Shown: positions 6,605-12,617, counted from the first letter of the stretch. The stretch: DNA of 14,539 nt from Chloroflexota bacterium (GCA_030666985.1 DAOUWT010000037.1:1-14539); one strand, 5' to 3'. Notes: generated from the letters alone by a model not told the origin. Program-made: numbers and translations.

Positions 6605-7360
6605 ATGAAAAAACTCGTTTTCTTCTTGATTACCTTGGGGTTGAGTGCCTGCGTATCTGTTGTCACGCCTACGCCCTTGCCGACCTCAACCCCTACCCCC
6701 TCCATCTCCCCCACGCCCACGGTGGAGTGGTTTCCCTCCACCGCAACGCTGAAGCCAGCCCCCGTGCAAGCGAGCACACCATCCCCCACACTTTATACCG
6801 GCCTTGGCAAGATCATTTTCAGCGAGGATTTCGGCTCTCCGGGCGAGTGGCTCTTAGAAAACTCTGCGCGAGGGAGCGTTAGTGTAAATAGTGGCGAGCT
6901 AAACCTGATCATCAATGAACCGGGAGTTTTTTTATACAGCGTCTTAGAAGAGCCGCAGTTCAGCGATTTTTACATAGAGATCACGGCGCGGCCCAGTTTG
7001 TGTGCTGGCAAAGATGAGTATGGCCTGATGTTTCGGGCCGCCAAGAATATTAGTTATTACCGCTATTCTTTGTCGTGCGATGGGGAAGTGCGTTTAGATC
7101 GCCTTATAGGTGGAGGGGCTTTTTCTCCCCAGGCCTGGCAGCCGAGCGCATCTGTGCCCTCCGCCGCCCCCAGCGAATCCCGCTTAGGGGTGTGGGCCAA
7201 GGGGGATGAGTTCCGGTTTTTTATCAACGGTGAGTTGCAGTTCACTGTTACCGATGATCAGATTGCAAAAGGTTCTTTTGGCGTGTTTGCACGTTCTGCA
7301 GGAGAGAACGCCGTTACGGTGAGTTTCACAGACTTGGTTGTGCGAGAGATAGAAGAATAA
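6605..7360 (+). CDS. Putative lipoprotein with Thr/Pro-rich linker and beta-rich lectin-like domain
   Basis: The 251-residue product starts with a lipoprotein signal: two lysines, a hydrophobic stretch LVFFLITLG and lipobox LSAC with Cys16 as the lipidated residue. A Thr/Pro-rich linker follows (about 21-60, repeats of PTP and STP), common in surface proteins of this phylum. The rest (about 68-251) contains alternating strands such as YGLMFRA, YYRYSLSCDGEVRL, LGVWAKGDEFRFFINGEL and GSFGVFARS, typical of concanavalin-A-like jelly-roll domains of the LamG or DUF1080 kind. It is probably anchored on the outside of the membrane and may bind carbohydrate; no catalytic residues can be named. No clear ribosome site is seen, and the sequence immediately upstream is the end of the tandem array. 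Function is unknown. Confidence 0.8.
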   Translation: MKKLVFFLITLGLSACVSVVTPTPLPTSTPTPSISPTPTVEWFPSTATLKPAPVQASTPSPTLYTGLGKIIFSEDFGSPGEWLLENSARGSVSVNSGELNLIINEPGVFLYSVLEEPQFSDFYIEITARPSLCAGKDEYGLMFRAAKNISYYRYSLSCDGEVRLDRLIGGGAFSPQAWQPSASVPSAAPSESRLGVWAKGDEFRFFINGELQFTVTDDQIAKGSFGVFARSAGENAVTVSFTDLVVREIEE

Positions 7361-7369
7361 GGATGTTTG

Positions 7370-7404
7370 AAGGCGTGAAACGTGAGGCGTGAAGACGTGA
7401 TGCG
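7370..7404 (+). repeat. CGTGAA-type short repeat
   Basis: AGGCGTGAAACGTGAGGCGT and following units belong to the same short-repeat family as at 541 and 9274, here without an inverted partner. It begins ten bases after the lipoprotein stop codon. Confidence 0.7.
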
Positions 7405-7448
7405 TTTGGGTAGTAAGCCAATTGTATTGGCGCATAATCAGAAACTGT

Positions 7449-7486
7449 GGAAGCAAGCTTCCTGCCACTTGCCCCTTGCCACTTGC
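7449..7486. repeat. Palindrome plus CTTGCC units, related to elements at 3525 and 2079
   Basis: GGAAGC-AA-GCTTCC (7449-7462) repeats the core of the palindrome at 3525-3540 and is followed by CCACTTGCCCCTTGCC, like the tract at 2079-2130. This suggests the intergenic elements are mosaics of shared modules. Confidence 0.6.
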
Positions 7487-7511
7487 GCAACACGCACTGG
7501 AAAAGTTGAAA

Positions 7512-8495
7512 ATGGTTACCATCTCAGATTTTATAACTCTTTCGTATAGTAATGACTTAACGCAGGCCGGGATAGCATACGGGCTGCGCTCTTTGCCTTA
7601 TTCCTATCCTCGAGAGCGTGGAGATGTTCCGCAGCGTTTGCGTCAGGTGGTAGCCTCTAAAGGCGTGGAACTGGCCTTCAAGCGTTATCTTGTCGCTCGC
7701 GGAATCCCCCACAAGGTCTGGGGAACGGCACGTTTTGCCAACCCGGAAGGTCATGCCCTTGAATTGGGCGGAAGGGAGTGTGTTCTGGCAACCGCGTTCC
7801 TTTCAGAAAAGGATACCATCCGCAAAGTGCATCAGACCCCAGAAGCTTTGTTGCCGGCTCAGGTTGCGGTCCCTTCGGGACAGGTTCCCAGTTTGCTGCA
7901 GGTGCGGAACATGATCTATGTGTTTGCTTTTTTAACAGCTCTGATCGCCGGTACCCGCCAGCGTGTGGCGCGAGCCATGGAGGCAGGGCAAGATACTTGT
8001 CTTGTTCACAATGTGCCACCTGAGAAGTTCTGTTCTAAGCAGGGGAGTTCTTTGGGAGAGGTGAGTTTGAAATGTGATACTTCTAAGCCTGTTTCGATCA
8101 CCCTGGGAGGTCAGAAAGCAAAACGAGAGTTCCAAAGCGTGCGTTTGACCCTTTCTCCTAGAGAACGTCTCGTTGTCCCGGTGGAGTTTTATTCTTTGAG
8201 CTACCTGCAGATTGAAAAATGGCCCGATGGCGTGGTTGGGTTACACAGCCCTCTTTGTAAAGAGCCTTATCTTATCTCCTCGTCGCAGTGGGCTAATATT
8301 TGGGTCTATGGCATGAGAATAATTTTCGTGGGATATTTACCGGGCGAAACTTTTGCGCGAGAGGCTCAGCGTTTACCCCCTGGGAAGAGGATATTCCCTG
8401 GGAGGAAGACTTTGGTCGAGAACTTGGTGTTCCCGGTTCACGAGTTGCGTCCCTTGCAAGAATTATTCGACCGGACGCGGGAATGGGGAGAGTGA
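7512..8495 (+). CDS. Uncharacterised 327-residue protein, possible degenerate PD-(D/E)XK-like N-terminal fold
   Basis: I do not recognise this gene with certainty. The N-terminal third has a helix GVELAFKRYLVARGIPHKVW (51-70) followed by a strand pair HALELGGRECVLATAF (81-96), the arrangement seen at the core of PD-(D/E)XK nucleases, but the positions that should be Asp and the xK pair read Val and Ala-Thr, so an active site is not evident. A hydrophobic helix YVFAFLTALIAG (136-147) and a beta-rich half (about 185-275; SVRLTLSPRERLVVPVEFYS, WANIWVYGMRI) follow. It has no signal peptide. The frame is open for 30 more codons upstream, but those are repeat sequence, so ATG 7512 is preferred; its ribosome site is weak (TGGAAAAG). 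The stop codon lies inside the next repeat element. The reading frame is real; the fold idea is inference. Confidence 0.7.
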   Translation: MVTISDFITLSYSNDLTQAGIAYGLRSLPYSYPRERGDVPQRLRQVVASKGVELAFKRYLVARGIPHKVWGTARFANPEGHALELGGRECVLATAFLSEKDTIRKVHQTPEALLPAQVAVPSGQVPSLLQVRNMIYVFAFLTALIAGTRQRVARAMEAGQDTCLVHNVPPEKFCSKQGSSLGEVSLKCDTSKPVSITLGGQKAKREFQSVRLTLSPRERLVVPVEFYSLSYLQIEKWPDGVVGLHSPLCKEPYLISSSQWANIWVYGMRIIFVGYLPGETFAREAQRLPPGKRIFPGRKTLVENLVFPVHELRPLQELFDRTREWGE

Positions 8496-8587
8496 AACGT
8501 GAAGAGTAAAACGTGATGAGTGAAACGTGAAGACGTGAAACGTGATGCGTGACAAATTTTCACGCATCACGCTTCACGTTTCACGCC
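8491..8587 (+). repeat. CGTGA-repeat hairpin before ssb
   Basis: Direct units (GTGAAACGTGAAGAGTAAAA onward) are followed by CAAATTT and then the same units inverted (TCACGCATCACG, CACGTTTCAC), giving a long imperfect stem. The stop codon of the upstream gene (8493-8495) lies within the first unit, and the predicted -35 of the ssb promoter lies within the last inverted unit. Confidence 0.85.
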
Positions 8588-8602
8588 AAGGCGTTGTATA
8601 AT
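8573..8602 (+). promoter_or_regulatory. ssb: Predicted promoter of the ssb leader
   Basis: TTCACG (8573-8578), an 18-base spacer and perfect TATAAT (8597-8602) form a good sigma-70-type promoter with a start near 8609. The -35 hexamer is part of the CGTGA repeat element. The transcript would carry about 215 bases before the ssb ATG. Confidence 0.6.
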
Positions 8603-8608
8603 AGTCGT

Positions 8609-8810
8609 TGTTCGGATAAGCAGGAATTGAGACTTCGTTTTTGTAATTATTCACTCCCCTTAGCGAATTATTCTTATCCACGGGATAGCGAAGGTTTGCA
8701 ACCGAGTGGTGGCGTTCGGTGAGGAAGATGGTTCGTTCCTCACCACAGGCTCTTCACTATCCTTTGGGAAACAGGGGAGTGAACGCTTACTTTGTTTTTT
8801 AGTTATTGAC
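8609..8810 (+). ncRNA. Candidate structured leader RNA or small RNA upstream of ssb
   Basis: A closing helix pairs TTCACTCCCCT (8650-8660) with AGGGGAGTGAA (8773-8783), 11 perfect pairs. Inside it GGATAG (8683-8688) pairs with CTATCC (8757-8762), GGTT (8693-8696) with AACC (8700-8703), and GGTGAGGAA (8718-8726) with TTCCTCACC (8736-8744) around the loop GATGGTTCG. In addition GGATAAG (8614-8620) can pair with CTTATCC (8673-8679), which crosses the closing helix, so it would form a pseudoknot or an alternative state. A T-rich stretch (8791-8800) follows. It does not match 6S, SRP, tmRNA or any riboswitch I can recall. It may be a cis-acting leader of ssb or a free RNA. Confidence 0.5.
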
Positions 8811-8816
8811 AAGGAG
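8811..8816 (+). promoter_or_regulatory. ssb: Shine-Dalgarno site of ssb
   Basis: AAGGAG with an eight-base spacer to ATG 8825. It lies 27 bases after the closing helix of the upstream RNA structure and so could be affected by it. Confidence 0.9.
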
Positions 8817-8824
8817 AAATTACC

Positions 8825-9250
8825 ATGTATCAAAAAATTACTATTGTCGGATATTTAGGGGGAGACCCGGAAATGCGTTATACCCCTAGTGGGCAAGCTG
8901 TGACAAATTTTTCTGTTGCTACAAGTCGTCAATGGACTACCAATGATGGGCAACGCGCTGATGAAACAACCTGGTTCCGTGTCTCGGCATGGGGCAGACA
9001 GGCTGAGACAACTAATCAATACTTGAAAAAAGGAAGTCGTGTGCTTGTTGAAGGACGCATTAAACCAGACCCTCAAACCGGCAGCCCTCGGATTTGGACT
9101 CGTCAGGATGGTACGGCGGGTGCCAGTTTTGAGATTACGGCTAACCGGGTAGTTTTCATGTCCAGTAAAGCGGAAAATGAGGCTTACCAAGCTCAGTCTG
9201 GTGGTGCGAGTGGACCGGAGCCAGTCCAAGAAAACGAGATTCCTTTCTAG
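8825..9250 (+). CDS. ssb: Single-stranded DNA-binding protein
   Basis: SSB coats single-stranded DNA during replication, repair and recombination and recruits partner proteins through its C-terminal tip. The 141 residues show the OB fold: MYQKITIVGYLGGDPEMRYT at the start, VTNFSVATSRQW around 26-37, TTWFRVSAWGRQAE around 48-61, YLKKGSRVLVEGRI around 67-80, and FEITANRVVFM around 105-115. A short Gly/Ser/Glu linker ends in ENEIPF, the acidic-hydrophobic tip that binds partner proteins. It is somewhat shorter than E. coli SSB, with a brief linker. A strong ribosome site, its own predicted promoter and a structured leader precede it; a hairpin repeat follows 28 bases after the stop codon. Identification is very safe. 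Confidence 0.97.
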   Translation: MYQKITIVGYLGGDPEMRYTPSGQAVTNFSVATSRQWTTNDGQRADETTWFRVSAWGRQAETTNQYLKKGSRVLVEGRIKPDPQTGSPRIWTRQDGTAGASFEITANRVVFMSSKAENEAYQAQSGGASGPEPVQENEIPF

Positions 9251-9273
9251 AGGCTATGCTGGCATCCTCCGTA

Positions 9274-9408
9274 TAAAACGTGATGCGTGAAGGCGTGATG
9301 CGTGAAGACGTGATGCGTGAAGGCGTGATGCGTGAAGGCGTGATGCGTGAAAACGTGATGCGTGAAGACGTGATGCGTGACTCTCACGTTTCACGTTTTA
9401 CGTTTCAC
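9274..9408 (+). repeat. Seven tandem 15-bp units plus inverted units (hairpin)
   Basis: The unit CGTGATGCGTGAARR is repeated from 9279 to 9383 at an exact period of 15, seven times. The last copy ends in CTC and is followed by the inverted series TCACGTTTCACGTTTTACGT (from 9384). The arms around CTC can pair over about 12 positions with one mismatch and one G-T. Unlike a CRISPR there are no spacers. Confidence 0.95.
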
Positions 9409-9445
9409 TGTACCGTATTGAGTGAATAATTGCAAAGGAAACTAT

Positions 9446-9769
9446 ATGAGTCAAAAAGAAGAAAATAGCGTGCAAAAACTACTTTCAGTGGAAATACCTC
9501 CCGATTTGGAAGCTCAGTATGCAAATATGGTGCGAATTACCCACTCATTTTCAGAAATGGTGTTTGATTTTGCGCGTATGTTACCGGGGCAAAAAAAACC
9601 GGAAGTGGAGGCTCGTATTCTTATGAGTCCCTTGAGCGCTAAGTTGTTCTACCGCGCTTTAGGGGATAACCTTGCCAAATACGAACAAAAGTTTGGCGAA
9701 ATCAAATCGCCTGGAGATACCTCCTTGGCCGCGTCGTTGTTTCGTCCGCCTAACCCTTCTGATGGCTAG
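9446..9769 (+). CDS. DUF3467 family protein
   Basis: The 107-residue cytoplasmic protein matches the DUF3467 pattern as I remember it: VEIPPDLEAQYANMVRITHS (about 18-37), FSEMVFDFARMLPG (38-51), VEARILMSPLSAKLFYRAL (about 57-75) and DNLAKYEQKFGEI (77-89). Its function is not established. There is no signal peptide or membrane segment. The ATG at 9446 follows AAAGGAA at a usable distance; an upstream in-frame ATG (9422) lies at the edge of the repeat and is less likely. It sits between ssb and the Cas4-like pair, flanked on both sides by CGTGA hairpin repeats. Confidence 0.88.
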   Translation: MSQKEENSVQKLLSVEIPPDLEAQYANMVRITHSFSEMVFDFARMLPGQKKPEVEARILMSPLSAKLFYRALGDNLAKYEQKFGEIKSPGDTSLAASLFRPPNPSDG

Positions 9770-9778
9770 GGGAGAACC

Positions 9779-9882
9779 CGTGAGGCGTGATGCGTGAAGA
9801 CGTGATGCGTGAAGACGTGAAGACGTGATGCGTGACTCTCGCGTTTCACGTTTTACGTTTCACTCTTCACTCCTCACGTTTT
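9779..9882 (+). repeat. CGTGA-repeat hairpin between DUF3467 and the first Cas4-like gene
   Basis: Direct units (GTGAGGCGTGATGCGTGAAG onward), the turn GTGACTCTCGCG and inverted units (TTTCACGTTTTACGTTTCAC) give the same architecture as at 9274 and 10175. The inverted part ends just before the ribosome site of the next gene. Confidence 0.9.
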
Positions 9883-9894
9883 GGAGAAAAGCGC

Positions 9895-10146
9895 ATGTCG
9901 AGAAAATATCGGCGTACTATTAGAGCCGCTGAGATCAGTTCCTATTTATATTGTAAACGCGCCTGGTGGTATACCCTAAAAGGCGTAAAAACTCAAAATG
10001 AACATGAATTGGTCGATGGACGTGAAACTCACCATCAGCATGGCGTGAAAGTTTTTGTAAGCGAGTTTCTCCGTCTTGTGGCCTATATTTTGATATTGGC
10101 AGCCCTGGCACTGTTCACCATCTACTTGACTCAGCGCTTTATCTAG
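9895..10146 (+). CDS. Small membrane protein resembling the N-terminal part of a Cas4/Dna2-type nuclease
   Basis: The 83-residue product has AAEISSYLYCKRAWWYTLKG (11-30), the YxYCxRxxWW start of Cas4-type Fe-S nucleases with its single N-terminal cysteine (Cys20), and GRETHHQHG (42-50), matching the family's GxxxH helix (His46). It then ends in one membrane helix (about 60-78) and a short tail RFI. It lacks the catalytic D...ExK core, which is found in the next gene. The two proteins together contain all parts of one enzyme. GGAG at 9883 supports ATG 9895; the longer frame from 9832 is repeat sequence. Whether this is a natural two-subunit arrangement or a gene split by the repeat at 10175 cannot be told from one sequence. 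Confidence 0.72.
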   Translation: MSRKYRRTIRAAEISSYLYCKRAWWYTLKGVKTQNEHELVDGRETHHQHGVKVFVSEFLRLVAYILILAALALFTIYLTQRFI

Positions 10147-10174
10147 GAACTCGAAAGAAAATATTTATAAAATT

Positions 10175-10265
10175 CGTGTTGCGTGTTGCGTGAAGACGTG
10201 TTGCGTGTTGTGTGACTCTCACGTTTTACTTTTTACGTTTCACTCTTCACGTTTTACGTTTCACT
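10175..10265 (+). repeat. CGTGT/CGTGA-repeat hairpin between the two Cas4-like halves
   Basis: Direct units GTGTTGCGTGTTGCGTGAAG, the turn GTGTGACTCTCACGTTTTAC and inverted units to 10265. It fills most of the 151-base gap between the two nuclease halves. After it, 10266-10297 contains no clear ribosome site for the second half. Confidence 0.88.
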
Positions 10266-10297
10266 AGTCTTGCACCTCCCTCTAGGCTGCATCAATT

Positions 10298-10822
10298 ATG
10301 TTGTATTTAGCGTTCTTGGCAATTTTAGCGGCAATGGTTTTATTTTTGATCTCTGCTCGTCAGCGGGAATCAAGTGCTTTGCCGAGGGGGAAGGTTATTT
10401 ACGCGGATACTCGAAAATGGGGGGCTGTCGAAGAACCGCTCTATGATCCCGCTTTGAAGTTAACAGGGAAGCCAGACTACTTGGTAGAACATGGTGATGA
10501 AATCATCCCCGTTGAGGTTAAATCTAGCCGGATTCAGAATACTCCCCACGAATCGCATATTTTGCAATTGGCTGCTTATTGCATGTTGGTGGAAAAAGAA
10601 TATGACCGGCGGCCTTCCTACGGGATTTTGCGTTACCCGCAGAAAGCATTTCGCATTGACTACACAGGTGAACTTGAAAGCCGTCTTTTAGATGTGCTGG
10701 CCGATATGCGCCGCCTCGAACTCCAGACTAGTGTGAAAAGAGAGCATAATATCCCGGCTCGGTGTGCAAAATGTGGTTATCGCTCTAAGTGCAATCAGGC
10801 CCTGGAATACGGAAAGAATTGA
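10298..10822 (+). CDS. Membrane-anchored Cas4/Dna2-like PD-(D/E)XK nuclease, C-terminal catalytic part
   Basis: The 174-residue product opens with a membrane helix (2-19, YLAFLAILAAMVLFLISA) and continues with a PD-(D/E)XK core: GKPDYLV (57-63; Asp60), PVEVKSS (71-77; Glu73, Lys75) and QLAAYCMLVEK (90-100), the QxxxY motif of RecB-type nucleases. Three cysteines near the end (Cys156, Cys159, Cys165, pattern CxxCx5C) would, with one N-terminal cysteine, hold a 4Fe-4S cluster as in Cas4 and AddB. That fourth cysteine is missing here but present in the preceding gene. It is probably a DNA exonuclease or processing enzyme held at the membrane. There is no CRISPR array or other cas gene in the window, so a role in repair near ssb and recN is likelier than adaptation. 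No ribosome site is evident, so the start is less certain. Confidence 0.85.
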   Translation: MLYLAFLAILAAMVLFLISARQRESSALPRGKVIYADTRKWGAVEEPLYDPALKLTGKPDYLVEHGDEIIPVEVKSSRIQNTPHESHILQLAAYCMLVEKEYDRRPSYGILRYPQKAFRIDYTGELESRLLDVLADMRRLELQTSVKREHNIPARCAKCGYRSKCNQALEYGKN

Positions 10823-10837
10823 ATACTAGAGCAATTT

Positions 10838-10965
10838 CCCATTAACCAGATGTCATTGCGAGGAACGGCACGTAGTAGAGAGACGAAGCAATCTCCCCGA
10901 GTACTGCGCCCCTCCCATTAAACATGTCATTAGTAGCAGAGCCTGCGGAGCGTGGCAATCTCACG
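10838..10965 (+). repeat. Two copies of a TGTCATTGCGAGGA...GCAATCTC dispersed repeat
   Basis: Both copies start CCCATTAA..CA..TGTCATT and end in (A/G)GCAATCTC. Copy 1 reads TGTCATTGCGAGGAACGGCA and further to GAAGCAATCTCCCC; copy 2 is diverged in the middle. Elements of the ATTGCGAG...GAAGCAATC kind are widespread palindromic intergenic repeats in bacteria; no coding role is suggested. Confidence 0.75.
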
Positions 10966-10999
10966 TTAGCACAAAAAAGGGCAATTTTCAGTCACTCAT

Positions 11000-11056
11000 G
11001 AGGTTGCCGCGTCATCTGGGCGCAAAAACGCTGCCCATCTTCCTCGCAACGACATC
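11000..11056 (-). repeat. Inverted diverged copy of the ATTGCGAGG-type element
   Basis: Read on the minus strand it begins ATGTCGTTGCGAGGAAGATG and ends in GCAACCTC, matching the two plus-strand copies at 10838-10965. The centre holds GGGCAGCG-TTTTT-GCGCCC, an almost perfect hairpin. Confidence 0.6.
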
Positions 11057-11113
11057 TCTTTTCAAAGGGATATTTTCCAAATGCGATGGCCCTGAATTGA
11101 ACGGCACCGGCAC

Positions 11114-11141
11114 TTGCTTTTACCTATTTCATGGTTATAAT
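11114..11141 (+). promoter_or_regulatory. Predicted promoter giving a nearly leaderless NAD kinase mRNA
   Basis: TTGCTT (11114-11119), a 16-base spacer and perfect TATAAT (11136-11141). The expected start near 11148 is only about three bases before the ATG at 11151, and there is no purine-rich ribosome site between them. Confidence 0.55.
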
Positions 11142-11150
11142 ATTTACCTG

Positions 11151-12008
11151 ATGGTAGAAAAAATCTCGGAATTCCAAAAAGTAGTTGTAGGGACGCATCC
11201 AAAAATCAAGGATGCGTCCAAATTTGCTGAACAAATAGCACGTTATCTCCGTAGTAAGGGCTTGGAAGTTGGTCTAGGAGTATTCAGTACTCTCCAGATT
11301 GACGACCAAGATTTGCTAATTGCCTTGGGCGGGGATGGGACGATGCTCCGGGCCGGACGTTTATGCGCTCCGAAAGAGATACCCATCCTTGGAATCAATT
11401 TAGGCAAATTTGGTTTTCTCACCGAGATTGACCGCTCAGAATGGGAAGAAGCTCTCGAGCGTTTGTTGCGAGGTGAATTTTGGATTGAAAAGCGGATGAT
11501 GTTAAAGGTGACACAATGGCGGGTTGGGCAAAAAATTGGGCAGTGGGAAGCTCTCAATGACGCTGTCATTAGTCGTGGGAGATTTGTACGTCCCATTCAT
11601 TTGGAGACCCATGTGGATGAGCGGTTTTTAAGTACCTATGTTGCAGATGGCATCATCCTTTCTACGCCAACTGGCTCTACAGCTTATGCCATGGCAGCCG
11701 GCGGCCCCATTTTGCCGCCTGAATTGCACAATATTCTCCTTGTTCCCTTGGCTCCTCACCTTTCCATCGAACACGCCATAGTTTTGGCAGAAGGGTCAGT
11801 GGTTTCCATTGTGGCTCACACAGACCATGAGGCGGTCCTCTCCATTGATGGTCAACCTCCCATTGACCTTAAGGGTGACGACCACATAGAAATCAGGACC
11901 GGCGAACATATGGCCCAGTTTATTCGCTTCGAAGACCCAGGCTATTTTTACCGGAATCTTACCCCGCACATGAACCGCAACCCATCGATAGGTAAAAAAA
12001 ATGAGTGA
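11151..12008 (+). CDS. nadK: NAD kinase
   Basis: NAD kinase phosphorylates NAD to NADP in the cytoplasm and is the only route to NADP. The 285 residues contain the family motifs: LGGDGTMLRAGR at 59-70 with the GGDGT signature and catalytic Asp62, GINLGKFGFLTE at 81-92, ALNDAVI at 134-140 (Asn136-Asp137), YVADGIILSTPTGSTAYAMA at 163-182 and VLSIDGQ near 229-235. It is full length. The frame is open 51 codons further upstream, but that part is repeat DNA; the ATG at 11151, preceded by TATAAT at about ten bases, gives a normal family N-terminus. The gene lacks a ribosome site, consistent with leaderless translation. The end overlaps the next gene by eight bases. Confidence 0.96.
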   Translation: MVEKISEFQKVVVGTHPKIKDASKFAEQIARYLRSKGLEVGLGVFSTLQIDDQDLLIALGGDGTMLRAGRLCAPKEIPILGINLGKFGFLTEIDRSEWEEALERLLRGEFWIEKRMMLKVTQWRVGQKIGQWEALNDAVISRGRFVRPIHLETHVDERFLSTYVADGIILSTPTGSTAYAMAAGGPILPPELHNILLVPLAPHLSIEHAIVLAEGSVVSIVAHTDHEAVLSIDGQPPIDLKGDDHIEIRTGEHMAQFIRFEDPGYFYRNLTPHMNRNPSIGKKNE

Positions 12009-12516
12009 AGGTTCATTGCCGCTGAGGTGTACATTTCATCCCAAACGAGAAACTCGCTTGCGCTGTAATCGGTGCGAGAGGCCCATTTGCACAAAATGTG
12101 CCCATCTTACTCCCACTGGTTATCGGTGTCCGGAATGTATTCGCAAACAGCAAAAAGTGTTTGTCACCGTGAAATGGTACGATTATCTCACTGGCACGCT
12201 GATAGCGGGCGTTTTGTCCTTTTTAGGAAGTTTAGTCGCAGGAGCCTTTGGGTTTTTCACAATTTTTATTGCCCCCATTGTTGCCTCAATAATCGTGGCA
12301 GTGGTTCGCAAAGTTATTAAAAACCGTCGCTCTCCTCGCCTTTATTGGGTAGTTGCCGCCTCCGCTCTCATTGCCAGTATGCCCCTTTTGCTCATAGACC
12401 TCATAGGCTTTCTGTTCTTTTTTGAGACACCGCCCTTGGGGATGATTTTACCCCTGGTTTGGCGCGGACTTTACTCCATAATCGTCACCACCACGGTTTA
12501 TTATAGAATAAGCTAA
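12001..12516 (+). CDS. B-box-type zinc-finger membrane protein
   Basis: The 171-residue protein begins with a cysteine/histidine cluster typical of B-box zinc fingers: Cys10, His13, Cys22, Cys25, Cys30, Cys33, His35, Cys43 and Cys46 within CTFHPKRETRLRC, CERPICTKCAH and YRCPEC. This should bind two zinc ions on the cytoplasmic side. Three or four hydrophobic membrane segments follow (about 63-80, 82-102, 115-141, 147-168), with a positively charged stretch RKVIKNRRSPR (103-113) between. Proteins of this layout are common in Chloroflexi but have no established function. The ATG (12001) lies eight bases inside the NAD kinase gene (ATGAGTGA overlap), indicating translational coupling. Confidence 0.87.
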   Translation: MSEGSLPLRCTFHPKRETRLRCNRCERPICTKCAHLTPTGYRCPECIRKQQKVFVTVKWYDYLTGTLIAGVLSFLGSLVAGAFGFFTIFIAPIVASIIVAVVRKVIKNRRSPRLYWVVAASALIASMPLLLIDLIGFLFFFETPPLGMILPLVWRGLYSIIVTTTVYYRIS

Positions 12517-12617
12517 TAATATGCTAGGTAACCAGTCAGCCCCCCTGCTCATAGCGGCGTCCCCGCCGCCGAGGACTGCGGCTAGAGCGACTTTTTTGAG
12601 GAATGTGACCAATTACT
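12517..12617 (+). other. Short gap with GC-rich hairpin and T-run, possible terminator
   Basis: GCGGCG-TCCC-CGCCGC forms a six-pair hairpin (about 12554-12569), and TAGC before it can pair with GCTA after it, shortly followed by TTTTTT (12592-12597). It may stop transcription of the NAD kinase/B-box operon, but the T-run is several bases from the stem, so the call is weak. Confidence 0.35.

Larger units (their letters stand above)
10823..11150. other. Gene-free gap with dispersed ATTGCGAGG-type repeats
   Basis: No supportable gene. Two direct copies of a dispersed element (10838-10898 and 10914-10965) and one inverted, diverged copy (11000-11056) fill it, followed by the promoter of the NAD kinase gene. 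The frame that extends the NAD kinase upstream to 10998 translates this repeat. Confidence 0.65.

Noticed and set aside
6227..6789. Open frames on both strands in and near the 104-bp array
   Set aside because: They are translations of tandem repeats, with internal periodicity matching the DNA repeat and no independent coding signs.
8609..8810. 6S RNA, SRP RNA or tmRNA as identity of the leader structure
   Set aside because: It lacks the SRP GGAAG/GNAR core, has no tRNA-like ends, and its 5' end does not pair with the 3' end as in 6S RNA.
8806..8811. TTGACA as an ssb -35 hexamer
   Set aside because: It overlaps the ribosome site, and no -10 hexamer occurs at 16-18 bases downstream.
9274..9408. 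CRISPR array
   Set aside because: The 15-bp units abut directly with no spacers, and the inverted half is the same motif; no cas1 or cas2 gene is near despite the Cas4-like nuclease.
10998..11150. Extended NAD kinase start giving 51 extra residues
   Set aside because: The extension translates an inverted dispersed repeat and has no family resemblance; ATG 11151 gives the normal N-terminus.
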